A stretch of 64,000 bases of DNA, taken from NCBI GenBank assembly GCA_951812925.1, contig OX638370.1:42473948-42537947 (forward strand), read 5' to 3'. Positions 35,566 to 46,284 of the stretch are shown here, one piece after another. Both the position numbers and the translations under genes were made by a program. Each line of letters begins with the position of its first letter. Positions within the stretch are counted from its first letter, which is position 1. This DNA comes from Calliopum simillimum (taxonomy: Eukaryota > Arthropoda > Insecta > Diptera > Lauxaniidae). Under the pieces are notes generated by a model. That model saw nothing but the letters and a program-made list of their open reading frames with translations. It did no database searches and was not told the origin of the DNA.

Positions 35566-35710
35566 ATAAAATTATAAATAATTTGGAATGGACGGGACAG
35601 ATTTCGTGTGCTATGTTTACTTACATATAACGGAACCCTATTCTAAAAAAAATTCTTTTACAGTTATGATGATAAAAAATGCTGATTTTGGGATGGACGG
35701 CACAAAAACT

Positions 35711-37591
35711 ATGTTCCTTCCAATATTTTGTCAAACTAAAGAAAAGATTGCATTAATTTAATAAAACTTATGGACTAAAGCATTAGATAACAAAATCATT
35801 AATGTCACTACATAATGAAACTGACATTAGTGGCTTTAGTTTTTTCATTGGCAACTGTGTAGCATAAGAGATTTTTTTGCCGAAGGCAGAAAAAACATGT
35901 GTTTTTGGTATTTACGGATGTAACCAATAAGTTAATGAAACAAAATTTGTAATATGGCACGTTTCAATTTTAGCCACCATAGAAAAATTTGCCGTGGAAT
36001 GGCCGTTTTCAAATTGATAATTTGATTCTTAAAAAACCAGAAACGAGTTTTTGGTGGAAGAATTTTTTGTTAAGTCAACAATTTTTAGCTCACAATTTTT
36101 CAAGAATGCAAAAATTCTTCGGACAAAAATGTTTTTTTTTTTCTGAGTGTATGTATGGGCGAAAGTTACAAAAAAAAAAAAAACCTCAGAAAAACGCTTA
36201 GTTTGCTCAGGTGCCAAACCTACGTAATTTTAGCGTATCAATTTTGACAGCTATCACCCCTTTTTATCAACCATCGTCTATGGCACTGCGTTCAATTCAC
36301 TATTTTGCTCAAGTCTCAGTGTTATTGGCATTTTTTGCTTTCTTTTACTATTGTTGTTTGTATTTACAAGGATAACGTGGTACTGTATATCCACAATACA
36401 TACATAATAGTTTGTTTTTTTTTTATGTGTGCGCGTATGTTATCGTTTCTGTATTAGTGTATTTGTAAAATTTATGTAATTGTTTTAGTTAATCGTGCGT
36501 AATTGATTTTATTTTGATCTCATTTATGTGGCAACATTTTATTTCATATCATTTATGTTATTTGTTATTGCTTTTGTTGTTATTTCTTATTTATACCACA
36601 TTTGTGGGTGACAAAATTGCCATAAATTAGAAATACAATTTTTATTGCATACTTTTAGGTATTGTCATAAAAATGGCAAAGTTTTATGACAAAACTATTT
36701 AATAAAAATTTGCCTTTAAAAGAAAAAACTTTTGATGTTTAGCGTTTACTCGTAATTTAAGGCAGCTGATATTCTCGAACAAAGACAACTTTTGTAAACT
36801 TTTTATGCCCCAGAATTTTTTTCCAGCCACTACACTCTACATTAATTGGTAGCCCATTAACGTCAACTTTTTATTTTCATTTTTGCCTTTTGCCAAAAAA
36901 AAATTCCTTTACGGCTGCCGCCGTCATATTCATAGTGAAATTTTTGTAACTCTCGCGGAATTTTCCACACTTAATTGACAGTAATTAAATTTTGCTTTTT
37001 CGCTGCCATTAAGGGGAACGCAGCAGTAGCAGTAGCAACAATATTAACACCCGCAGCATCAGCATCAGCGGCAACAGCACCCTTTGACAACGCAGCAACA
37101 TAGCGCAATAGCTATGGGAACTTAATACACAGGCTTCCATTATGCAAGGTACGTACTCATCGTCATCATCATCGTCGTCGTCGTCGGCATGAAATGTCAA
37201 GCCACATCAAAGTGAGTAGTTGCTCTCGAACCTTACGCTTCAGTACGAGTGAATTTCATGCGAAACTGATGCTGCAACTTGAGGTGTTGGTGTGATGGTG
37301 TCGTGTCGTCGTAGAAAGACTCTTTAAAGTTTTTGCCTGTTGCATGTAATTCTTTTGGGTTTCTTTTAAGAGCTTTCCATGTGCTATTGTATGGCTTTTG
37401 TTTTCATTTCATACTTGTTGTGTCATTCGCCTTAAAATTATCTTTCTACTTGTCATAAAGACAATTCAGCTACTCCGGTTTTTCATTCTTTAGCATGGGT
37501 CTTGGGTCGTAGCGTAGAGCTTTCACACTTTTCATGAAAAGCACAAAGGCATTATGACACATATTTTCCGAACTTAATTTGTGACTATATA
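35711..37591. other. Stretch with microsatellites, no gene
   Basis: A GCAGTAGCAGTAGCAACA-type run lies at 37020-37080 and a CATCGTCATCATCATCGTCG-type run at about 37158-37190. The latter gives the Asp string in a minus frame at 37009-37200. No other feature is supported. Confidence 0.45.
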
Positions 37592-38135
37592 GAGTAGAAC
37601 GGGGTAATGTCGTGCAGGGGGTAATGTCGTGCACTGGCTGTTTTAGCCCAAAGAATTGAAAGATTTACCAACTGTACGTATGGTAGGGACCTGCTGACCT
37701 ACTGAGCTTATGCATATAATACTAAAAATTTTCACCAGTTCGTCTCTACAGAGTAACCTTTTTTTCAAAACGCACGCTTTCGGGACGATAAATGTGTTTT
37801 TTTATCGGGTCAGAAAAATAATTTTCCTTCCGGGAAAATATACCAGGTAAGTGTTTTTTGAAACGAAATATCCTGCCAAAGAAAAGAAGTATTTGGTTTT
37901 CGAAAAAAATTTTGGGCTTCACCGAGTTATCGAAGTTGACCTTTAAAACGACCATTGGGGTAATGTCGTGCACATTCACTTACACAAACTCAATTTCTTG
38001 CTACACAAATGTTGTTACACATGGATATAACCAATGAAATTATCTTTCGATCGGATGCTTATTCGTTGCATTCGCTTGAGATGTACGGCTTTACGAGCAT
38101 GTCAAAGTTGAGTGCACGACATTGCCGTTCTACTC
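37592..38135. mobile_element. Pogo-type element with GGGGTAATGTCGTGCA motif
   Basis: The left end GAGTAGAACGGGGTAATGTC and the inverted right end GAGTAGAACGGCAATGTCGT are flanked by TA (37590-37591 and 38136-38137). The 15-bp core GGGTAATGTCGTGCA occurs twice in tandem at the left (37603-37634), once in direct sense near 37961 and once inverted at the right. A minus frame (37746-37979) has a hydrophobic/basic composition that faintly recalls pogo-type C-termini. I treat that as unproven. TA duplication plus repeated motif fits pogo/Tigger (Tc1/mariner superfamily). Confidence 0.7.
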
Positions 38136-38266
38136 TACACAACATATTATGTACTTCACACTTGTATAATAATGAATAAATACATGATAATGCTAAATCT
38201 CCACTAATAGAACCACTACCTATCATTTCTCACACATTTTGGTACCTTTACTATATTCGGAAAACA

Positions 38267-38488
38267 ATGCACGACATTACCCCACAAATTTTGAGGGGGG
38301 TAATATCGTGCACATTTTTTTTTTCTTCACTTACACAAACACAATTTCTCGCTACACAAATGTTGTTACACATGGATGTAACCAACAAAATTATCTTTCG
38401 ATCGGATGCTTACTCGTTGCATTCGCTTGAGATGTACGGCTTTACGAGCATGTCAAATTTGAGTGCACGACATTGCCCCGTTCTACTC
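38267..38488. mobile_element. Truncated second copy of the 37592 element
   Basis: It contains ATGCACGACATTACCCC and GGTAATATCGTGCAC at the left, then about 185 bp nearly identical to 37960-38134 (shared ACACAAATGTTGTTACACAT and TTCGCTTGAGATGTACGGCT), and ends TGCACGACATTGCCCCGTTC before TA. The left terminus is absent. It lies about 130 bp from the complete copy, in the same orientation. Confidence 0.7.
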
Positions 38489-38539
38489 TATATTTTATAT
38501 ATTTTATATATTTTATTTTATATATTTTTTTTCGCAAAA

Positions 38540-39240
38540 GAAAAATTTTCTGGAAGAGCAACTTTCCAAGCTCAAAGCAAACATCAAGTGAACTCGGACA
38601 AGAGGACGTGGCACCTCCCATTTCAGAAAAAAATTTCAAAATGCTATAATGAAATCATTTTTTAAAATAATTTAACAAAAGTTCACCCAAAAACTAAGGG
38701 TAGTAAGTGCAAGCCCTGAGCAAAAACTAGGTGAACTCAGATTAAAGAGCGTGGCACCTCCTGTATCAGCAAAAGTTTCAAAATGCTATACTGAAAGCAT
38801 TTTTTCAGAAAATCCAACGAAATTTCACTCAGAAAGTAAGGAAAGTAAAATCAAGTTCTGAGCAAGAACTCGGATAGGAGTGCGTGGCACCTCTCATATT
38901 GAAAATGCTATACTGAAAGCATGTTTTGCGACAGTCAAACCATATTTCACTCAGACACTAAACATAGTAAATGTAAGCTCTGAGCAAAACCAAGGCGAAC
39001 TCGGACTGGAAGGCGTGGCACCATCCATATAAGAAAAATTTCAAAGTTCTACAAAGAAAGCAATTTTTGAGATAATCCAAACAAATTTCACTCAGATACT
39101 TTGAATAGCTAACATACGATCCGAAAATAAACTAAGTGAGTTTGGACAAGAAGGAGTGGCACTCCTTGTTTAAGTAAAATTTTCAAAGTACTGCAGTGTT
39201 TGGTGTTTAATTTTTGGCCAGGCTAAAGGTGACGCCCATT
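38540..39240 (-). repeat. Type A array of about five monomers without tail
   Basis: GGCGTGGCACCTCCC-type cores recur at about 38610, 38755, 38885, 39015 and 39150 with spacing of 130-143 bp, and the 5' terminus TTTGGCCAGGCTAAAGGTGA (minus sense of the start) closes it at about 39215-39235. The tail block of full copies is missing on the low-coordinate side, where the pogo-type fragment ends. Confidence 0.75.
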
Positions 39241-40176
39241 CTAATTTTATTTTTTTAGCATCATTCCATCAGCTTCGCACGAAGTGTGAATGTTTGGAGT
39301 TTTATTTGGCGGAACTCGTAGATCATCACCAATTTAGTAATTTTATTTTGTTTTGATTGTACATTAGTGTAAGCCAAATTTTCCTCCGACAAATCGTCTA
39401 CCGGGATCGTAATTTATGAGCAATTCTAAGAACATTTTTCCAATGCAACGAGAGTCTAACATCAATATCGACCCCCCGCTTTTCAACATTATTATGCATT
39501 ATTTTAATTTTAGTCCAGTCTAATCAAAAACATTAGTATCAAAAAATTTTCAATTAGATTCGCCTTATTTTGATGTTTTACAACAAATACCAAAAAATTG
39601 ACATCAAACTCACTGTCGGCATAAATAGTAATTCGAGCTCAAAAGTCGAAAATCAGTGTAAAACTAAATTTTAAAAAATCTTAAAATTGTATCATCTCAA
39701 AACTAAAAAATTAGAGCTACCTAGTTGTAGTATTGACGTGGCGATGTATCATAAGGCTAGAAGTTGTTTATTTTTTTTTTTCAGTTTTTTGGAAAGTCTT
39801 AAAGTTTTTTTTTATGCTTATTTAAAAAAAAAAAAATTTAAGCATTCTACGTCTTGTGCACTTTTTTTCATTTGATGCCTTCCTATTGAGTAAAAAAACC
39901 ATTTCGCCTACCGCGGGCGTTCATAAGCCTAAAACTTTCATTTATCGCCCGAATCCCATCTTGAGTCTGGTACTATTTTAAGGCTTATAAATTTAACACT
40001 AATTTAAAGCAATTTCAAAAAAATTTAATTGGGTTTTTTTATGCATTTATTTTTAAATTCAAAAAATGTTGGTGAAAAAAAGAACATTTAAAAATAAAAA
40101 AGGATAAGTTACTTAAAGCTATCAATTTACAAAGATTGATGTAAGCTATGAATTTTTGAAGAAACACATATAAACA
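39241..40176. other. AT-rich stretch without recognisable feature
   Basis: No element ends or coding frame. Several poly(T) and poly(A) runs occur around 39770-39835 and 40360. Confidence 0.4.
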
Positions 40177-41964
40177 TTAGTACCTGGAGACCGATCCCTG
40201 CTCGGTCAACAATCTGATCTTATAATTTCAGTCAATGCTTTTATTCATAGCTATTTTTTGTTATGAAACTCGTATCTTTCAAAATGATAAATTAACCGAT
40301 GAGAATAATAAAAACAAAAAACTCGAATGGTATAGAAAAATATCAAAAACTCAAATTTTTTTTTTTTTTTTTTGTGAAATAGAATGCCCTTAAATAAATA
40401 AATGGGATAAACGCATCCAAAATATTTCGTCTTTTGTATGGGGGCTGAAATATCTTATCATCAAAGAATCATAACACGTAAAATAAGAGTCCTATTAGAA
40501 AAATCGGAAAGGATATTTTCATAAGAAAGAGTGTGGCTATTTGATGCTATTAATAAAAAGAATTTCACTTTTTCTTGTAGCTACGCTGTAAGACTGAACA
40601 CAGCGTTTTCTTCAACTTCAAGCAAGGATATTTCAGAATACTTCAGGTCTACTGACAGTTCTGCTGATGAAGACGGATTCAACGTCAAAAAGTACATAAG
40701 ACTGCATATAAGAATAAAAAGTTCATTCCATTTTTGTTTTTGTGACTGAGTTATTAGCCAAAATTTTTACTTTGATAAAAAGTGGGAGTGGCAATTATTG
40801 AGCAAAGTCTACTTTTCGTTATGATTGAGATACTCATTATCCAGATCCGTATACCAAATTTCATCAAAATATGTCGTACCATTTGCGAGAAATAGCATTT
40901 AATGTATTTTACTTGTATGGGAAGTTCCACGCACACCGGCGAATGTCGCCTACTTTCAGTTTGTAAGTGTCTAAGAGCAAGTAGACTCCCTACAGTTAAA
41001 TTCAGAAAGATTGCTTCAGTGGTTTTCTCTTTGTAGCGTATTATATTTTTGTGGGTGGTGCCACGCCTTTAAATGAGTTGTCCCAATATAACGGCATACC
41101 ACATATTAATACTCGTTTTTAGAGGTACAACCTTTTAAATTATCATTAAAATTGTTGGAGTCGTTTTTGAGTAACATTGAAGCAAAATTTTCAATGGTTA
41201 AAAAGGGGGCGTGATACTTCTTCGATACCGCCAACTTTTCGGATATAACAAGATATTAATAAGCAGTATCTACATACGAAATTTCATTAAAATATCTTGT
41301 AACATTTGTGAGAAATAGCATTTAAAGTATTTTGCTTGTATGGGAGGTTCCACGCGCAACGGCGATATTCGCCCACCTTCAAATCAGAGATGCTCTACAT
41401 ATAGCTATTAGGCTCCTTCCAATTAATTTCAGAAAGTTTGCTTTACTAGTTTTCCTTTTTATACCGTTTTATATTTTTGTGGGCGGTGCCACGCCCTTCA
41501 GCGAGTTTTCCTAATATAGCGGTGTATCCTATATTAATCCTTGTTTGGAGAGGTAACATCTCCTAAATTTTCATTAAAATTGTTGGAGTCGTTTTTGAGT
41601 AATATTGAATCAAAATTTTCAAAGACTGAAAAGTGGAAGTTGCGCTTCTTTGATTCCGCCCACTTTTTGTTTGTTACAAGGTATTATCAAGCCGAACCCG
41701 CTCACCAAATTTCATTAAAATATCTTGTATAGTTTGCGAGTTATGACTAAATCAAATTTAAAATTTATGGCAGTGCCACGCCCCCTGGTGAGCATCTACA
41801 AAGTTCAAACCTAGCTCATTCTTCATTGTATGCTAACATTTAACTCTATTCCAAGTTTCATTAAAATATGTAGATGTAGCCGTTATCGAGAAAAAATATT
41901 GGCACAGAAATAAGTACAAAAAAACAAACAAACATACAATTTTAGCTCGTATAAGAAGAGAGGA
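40177..41964 (-). mobile_element. Non-autonomous Helitron, minus copy
   Basis: Minus-sense reading starts TCCTCTCTTCTTATACGAGC after an A and ends with the hairpin GACCGA-GCAGGGA-TCGGTC, an 8-nt spacer and CTAA followed by T, so it fits the A/T insertion site of Helitrons exactly. It is 1788 bp, against 1776 bp for the plus copy, and matches it along its length, including the repeated GTGGGCGGTGCCACGCCCTT core. No Rep/helicase coding is present. Confidence 0.82.
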
Positions 41965-42923
41965 TAAATTAAATTCCATATGTTTTAGCTTATTCTGTGG
42001 ACTTGCACTTTTTCGGTAGTTTTTTGTTTGTAACTTCCTGTGGAGCAGTGAAGAAGCTTTAGTTTCAGACACATTTTTAATATTTTTCGTTGACTACAGC
42101 AAGTAGTGTCAAAGTGTCATGATAGCTTAATGTGCATTTGTATGTATGTAGGAACAAAAAAAGCTATTACTTGTTGCTTTACTTAATTAATTGAATATTT
42201 CAATTTTAGGCATTTTCTGGTGTCAAACCTTTTATTGGCCATATAACAAAGCATCGGAAAAGAGGAGCAGACTCTTGATCATATTAAAATTGAAGGTCGA
42301 ATGCCAATGCACGTCGAAAATATCTTTCGTTTTCAATAAGGTGTTAGAGCTATGATGATAGTTTTATAAAGCCAACATTTTCGAATACCTTCAGCCTACG
42401 CTCCTCTTAGAAATACCTGGCAAAAAAGACAATTTTTGCGTTGATATATACCTAGTTTTATGGAAATAAAAACATTTTTTCTTTCTAGATGTATGTACAT
42501 TGTACAATAGTTAAACAAATATGAATATCATAGGCCTGCAAATTTTTAACTTTTTTTTTTCTATTCTCGAATTCTTTAGCTATTAGGAAGACAGGAAACT
42601 TTTTATATACGAATCTGAAATTGGCTTTTTCCTATCACGTCAGAACTTTAAATTATCGTTACTTCAAATTGCGGAATGCATTTTGTTCAAGTAAATGGCG
42701 CACTACCAGAATAGAGTGTAATTTATAGTATTTAACTCATTTTGGGATTTCAATTTTGGCATTCAAATGTATTTAATGGTTAAAATATTATTTCATTATG
42801 CTAAGAATGTAAATTTAACATGCTTAATTAATATTTACATTGTTAAATTAACCGTTTTAGAATATTAAATAAAGGGTACCTATTATCACACCTTAGTATT
42901 TAAACATGATTAAAATATGGATA
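41965..42923. other. AT-rich stretch without recognisable feature
   Basis: No gene or element terminus supported. Confidence 0.4.
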
Positions 42924-43289
42924 GGGGAGGGGGGGGGCTAGTGTGGACAATTTTTATATAATTACAATATTATATATGTAAATATATCATTTTTTTAATA
43001 CAGTAATTTTTAGCGATTACTTATACCTCTTGCCTTCATAATTGCATCAATAGTTATAATTTTTTATTTTCATAAATGCACTATTAAATTATTTTAAAAA
43101 GAGCTTACATTTGTCCACACTAGCCCCGTATAAGGGGCTAGTGTGGACAACCATTGATTTAACTGGGGACTAATGTGGACACCCAGTGCCGGATTAAGAC
43201 AAATGGGGGCCCTAGGCCATTCTAATTTTGGGGCCCTCTTTTTTTAATAATTGTAAAATTAATCTTTGTTTATGCATTTAAAGAATTTA

Positions 43290-44564
43290 AGGATTTTGAA
43301 CACTGTAAACGTTTTAATTTCAGGTGGTTTTTATTTTATTAGTTAAAAAAAATGCGCTTGACATATAAATATAAAACTTTGCATATGTATTAATTGAAGT
43401 TAGTACTACATGCAAAAATTTGTAGCATCCTTGGCAACTTTTTTTGTAGCCTTTATCTTCTTTTTGACCAAAGCCCAGAATTTTTCAATTGACCAGATTT
43501 CTGGACAGTTTGCATGACTTACTTCACGAGGCACCAAAATCTCATTATTTCTTGAGTACCCCTGCAAGGCTATTTTACTATAATGACAAGATGCTAAGTC
43601 TGGCCACAGGAAAGTGGAAACTTCATGCTTTCGTGGGAAAGGCTAAAGTCTTTTTTCCAAGCATTCCTTAATATAGAATTCGGAGTTTAATGTTCCAGTG
43701 GTTAAAAAAGAATTGCTCCTTTTGCCACAACTGCAGTTTGCTTGCCAAACCAAAAACTTACGAGGAAATTTCGACTGCTTTTTTGACTTAAGCTTTTCGC
43801 CCACATTCCCCCGCGTGTCTACAGTGTAAAATTTTTGGCCAAGAAGCAGCGCAAAATCGGCTAAAACATACGTTTCGTGGTCCATGATGCAGCATTCAAA
43901 ATTTTGGGAAAAAATTAATTTTTAATTTTATGCCGTGATGTTTTTGCTTTCGTGTTCTTCATAGCATTTCTGTCAGAAACTTTTTGTACCTTAAACGTCT
44001 TCAAACAAACCTCCTTTTTGGCCTTGCAAACTAAAAACTCGGAACACTTTACCTTCTGTGCCAGTTTTCTGCATGAAATGTTGGGTTTCTCTTTAAAATT
44101 GCGACGAAGTTCTTCGTTTTGTTTTGGTCGCGAATGCCTTTTTCTTTCGCGGAACCTGGCTTTCGAAAGACATCCAAGTCTTCCTTAAATTTTGTAAAAA
44201 CTCTTGATACCAATTTCACATCAATTTTGCTATTCCGAGCAATTCTGTTAGTAGTTTACCGCGGGTGGTCTTCAAAAATTTTTATTATGGACTTTCGAAC
44301 ATATAGCTCGTTTACCATTTTGAAGTAAATATGACTGACTAGGGACCAAATTTGAAAACCATAGTTTTGGTACATTCAATTCAAAGCCTACTGTGAAAAA
44401 AAATTTTAAATTGAGTAATTTGAAAACAAGTTATTGGATAAAATGTGTCGGACAATTTTGTCGAACGCAGTCCTTATACAAAGTTTTATATTTATAGGTC
44501 AAGCCAATTTTTCTTAATTAATAAAATTTAAACCACCTGAAACGTTTACAGTGTTCAAACCCCT
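43290..44564 (-). mobile_element. DD37E Tc1/mariner element, 1275 bp
   Basis: The inverted ends AGGATTTTGAACACTGTAAA and AGGGGTTTGAACACTGTAAA continue with a shared CAGGTGGTTT. The left copy has a 6-base insertion. TA flanks both sides (43288-43289, 44565-44566). The homologous hAT copy at 62579-63422 lacks the insert and reads through at AAGCTGTTTAAATTCT, which confirms the insertion site. Length is normal for the superfamily. The transposase gene is broken. Confidence 0.88.
43407..44318 (-). pseudogene. DD37E transposase pseudogene
   Basis: The start MVNELYVRKSIIKIFEDHPR is followed by a helix-turn-helix-like segment (VKLVSRVFTKFKEDLDVFRK), a linker, and the catalytic core. The first Asp is in MDHETYVLADF, the second in LWPDLASCHYS, and the acidic third residue in PEIWSIEKFW. 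Thirty-seven residues separate the second and third, so it is a DD37E type as described from mosquitoes. Frameshifts and stops occur in the N-terminal third and near 44100-43960, and the frame ends at about 43407. The 80-residue piece 43643-43885 is the longest intact stretch. It is not functional. Confidence 0.85.
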
Positions 44565-45234
44565 TAACCAGCTTATTGATATCATATGAAGGTTGTAAAC
44601 ACAATAAAACAATCAAAATAGTTTTTTTTCTGACAAATATTTTTTTTGACTTTACAAAATTAACAGTATAGTAATTTATAAAATAATCTTTCGACATCTC
44701 TTTTAAATATTACAACGACGTTCATCTTTTAAAAACTTTTCACATAAAACAACATCTCGATTTGTCACTAATTAAAAAAAAGTTCTTTTTTTATCAAGAA
44801 AACCGACCAAATGAGTTTTGCAAAACGGCCAAGCATCAAATGGTTTTGTGACGTTTAAAACAACAACAGCAGTTTCATGCAGCTTAACTCAAGTGTGTTG
44901 AAGCCTTTTTCGTTGCGATCGAGCATTGGGAATTCTAATTTTGTTATTGATTTGTTGTTGTCAAAGCATGCTTGGACTTAAATTTGCCAAATTTTGTGAG
45001 CTAGTTCTTTTAATCAGCCGATTAAATATTTTAGCGCTTAGATTTTCGTGGGGGCCCCTAATCGTCGGGGGCCCTAGGCCATGGCCTAGTCTGGCCTAAT
45101 GGTTAATCCAGCACTGTGGACACCATAAGAAACTTGATAATTCATACAAAAACGTTAAGAAAGAGTTCAGATACATGTTTATTCAAGAAAATAATGATGT
45201 AATACAAATAATAATACAAATAAAGAATTAACTG

Positions 45235-45460
45235 CTAGCCCATGTTGTATTTGGAGAAATTTATATCACACTTCATACAACTTGCTGATCGAGATATTCC
45301 CGGCAGTTGTTGTGCTTGTGGCAGCTTTGCCACTATTTCATTTCGGTAAATTTCGCTGGTATCCGGTAAATCGGGATACGTGAATCTGTCGTTTTTTCTT
45401 TTTAGTAACGTACTTTCTTGGAACGGCTTTTAGAAATGGTCTGACGATTTCTGGAGTCAT
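45235..45460 (-). pseudogene. Pogo-like transposase C-terminal remnant
   Basis: The minus frame begins MTPEIVRPFLKAVPRKYVTK and runs through KKKRQIHV. After a one-base shift it continues YPDLPDTSEIYRNEIVAKLP and reaches a stop after YNMG. The pattern Pro-Glu-x-(I/V)-Arg-Pro-x-x-Lys-Ala-x-x-Arg-Lys followed by a basic tract is what I expect in C-terminal regions of jerky/Tigger/pogo-type transposases. It supports the classification of the surrounding element. Confidence 0.6.
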
Positions 45461-45965
45461 TTCAGCTGCTGCGGACATGTCCACACTAGCCCCATTTCAG
45501 TTGTCCACACTAGCCCCTACATGTCTTTTTAAACAAAAATATTTTTTTTTAATCTTACGGTTAAGTTCTTCAAAAATAATATCAATGGTTTAAATAAACA
45601 CTATTTTAAGTTGTATTATCTATTTACACTACAGAAGAAGAATAATTAGTTTAAAAGTATCACTGAAATTACGAAACAACAAAAAAATTACTTTATGCTG
45701 CGTAAAACACGTTCGGTCACGTTATCATGGAAAGCTGAACTGTCAACAAATGCATTTTTTTTTGGTGATGCAGAGTGCAAATACCAACTTGAAAAATATA
45801 AAACAGAAACAAAAAATTCAAAACGGCGCGAGAATTTGAATTTGTCCACACTAGCCCCCAGTCCACACTAGCCCCCCCTCCCCTATAACGAGATTAAAAT
45901 TTTATTTTGTAAATGATGATTGATTTTAAGCATGTTGAAAATTTCAGAATAAGATTTTCCATTTT

Positions 45966-46284
45966 CCAAATATATTTTTTTTGTGGTTGTTCTTCCAATA
46001 GTAGCTATGAACTTTTGTTCTAGTGAAATCCTGAGAGGTGGTGCCTTTGTGAGATATCGGGTGCACATATCTCGCTAGCGGTTTAATCTACAAAAAAAAT
46101 TAGTTACACAATTTCGTAGCTCAGAAAATTTTATTTGGATATAACCGTTAGCGAGATATTTTCAAAAAACTATTTTTCTCGACCTTTTGCAGACGATATC
46201 TTACGAAGGCACCACCTGTCAGGATTTCAATGGAACAAAAGTTCATGCCTACTATTGGAAGAACAACCACAAAAAATGCAGCTT
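45966..46284. mobile_element. Foldback element with about 115-bp arms
   Basis: TTTTGTGGTTGTTCTTCCAA and GAACTTTTGTTC on the left return inverted on the right, and the pairing extends to the inner ATATCTCGCTAGCGGTT/AACCGTTAGCGAGATAT pair. The unpaired centre is about 50 bp. Two short frames (45883-46068 minus and 46187-46369 plus) are mirror readings of the same arm. No target duplication was found. Confidence 0.8.

Larger units (their letters stand above)
31170..35710. repeat. Dispersed GGATGGACGGGA motifs, probable disrupted pogo-type element
   Basis: The motif GGATGGACGGGA or a close variant appears at about 31300, 31950, 32142, 35588 and 35693, always in the same orientation and each time at the boundary of A/T-rich sequence. 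Between the third and fourth copies sit a Helitron-like element and a type A repeat, which would explain the spread. A coding-like block at 31171-31260 (minus) resembles part of the Helitron interior (see the finding). Ends are not resolved. Confidence 0.35.
43184..45116. mobile_element. hAT transposon with 8-bp target duplication
   Basis: The left end CAGTGCCGGATTAAG and inverted right end CAGTGCTGGATTAA are flanked by identical TGGACACC (43176-43183 and 45117-45124). Subterminal GGGGCCC-rich blocks with GGGGCCCTAGGCC lie at both sides. The transposase is gone. The 3' non-coding sequence matches the copy at 62579-63422 in inverted orientation, and a Tc1/mariner has inserted into it. Confidence 0.88.
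42924..45883. mobile_element. Pogo-type element with GGGGCTAGTGTGGAC motif, host of nested elements
   Basis: The ends GGGGAGGGGGGGGCTAGTG (left) and inverted GGGGAGGGGGGGCTAGTGTG (right) are flanked by TA (42922-42923, 45884-45885). The motif GGGGCTAGTGTGGAC also occurs inside near both ends, in both orientations (43118-43155, 45478-45520, 45845-45875). Without the 1.94-kb hAT insertion and duplication the element would be about 1.02 kb. A pogo-like coding remnant lies at 45235-45460 (minus). Confidence 0.8.

Noticed and set aside
37009..37200. A frame with an Asp string
   Set aside because: It is a translation of a CATCGTC-type microsatellite.
38540..39240. Regularly spaced repeats that might suggest a CRISPR array
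   Set aside because: The units are 130-143 bp and similar throughout, without unique spacers, and the genome is eukaryotic.
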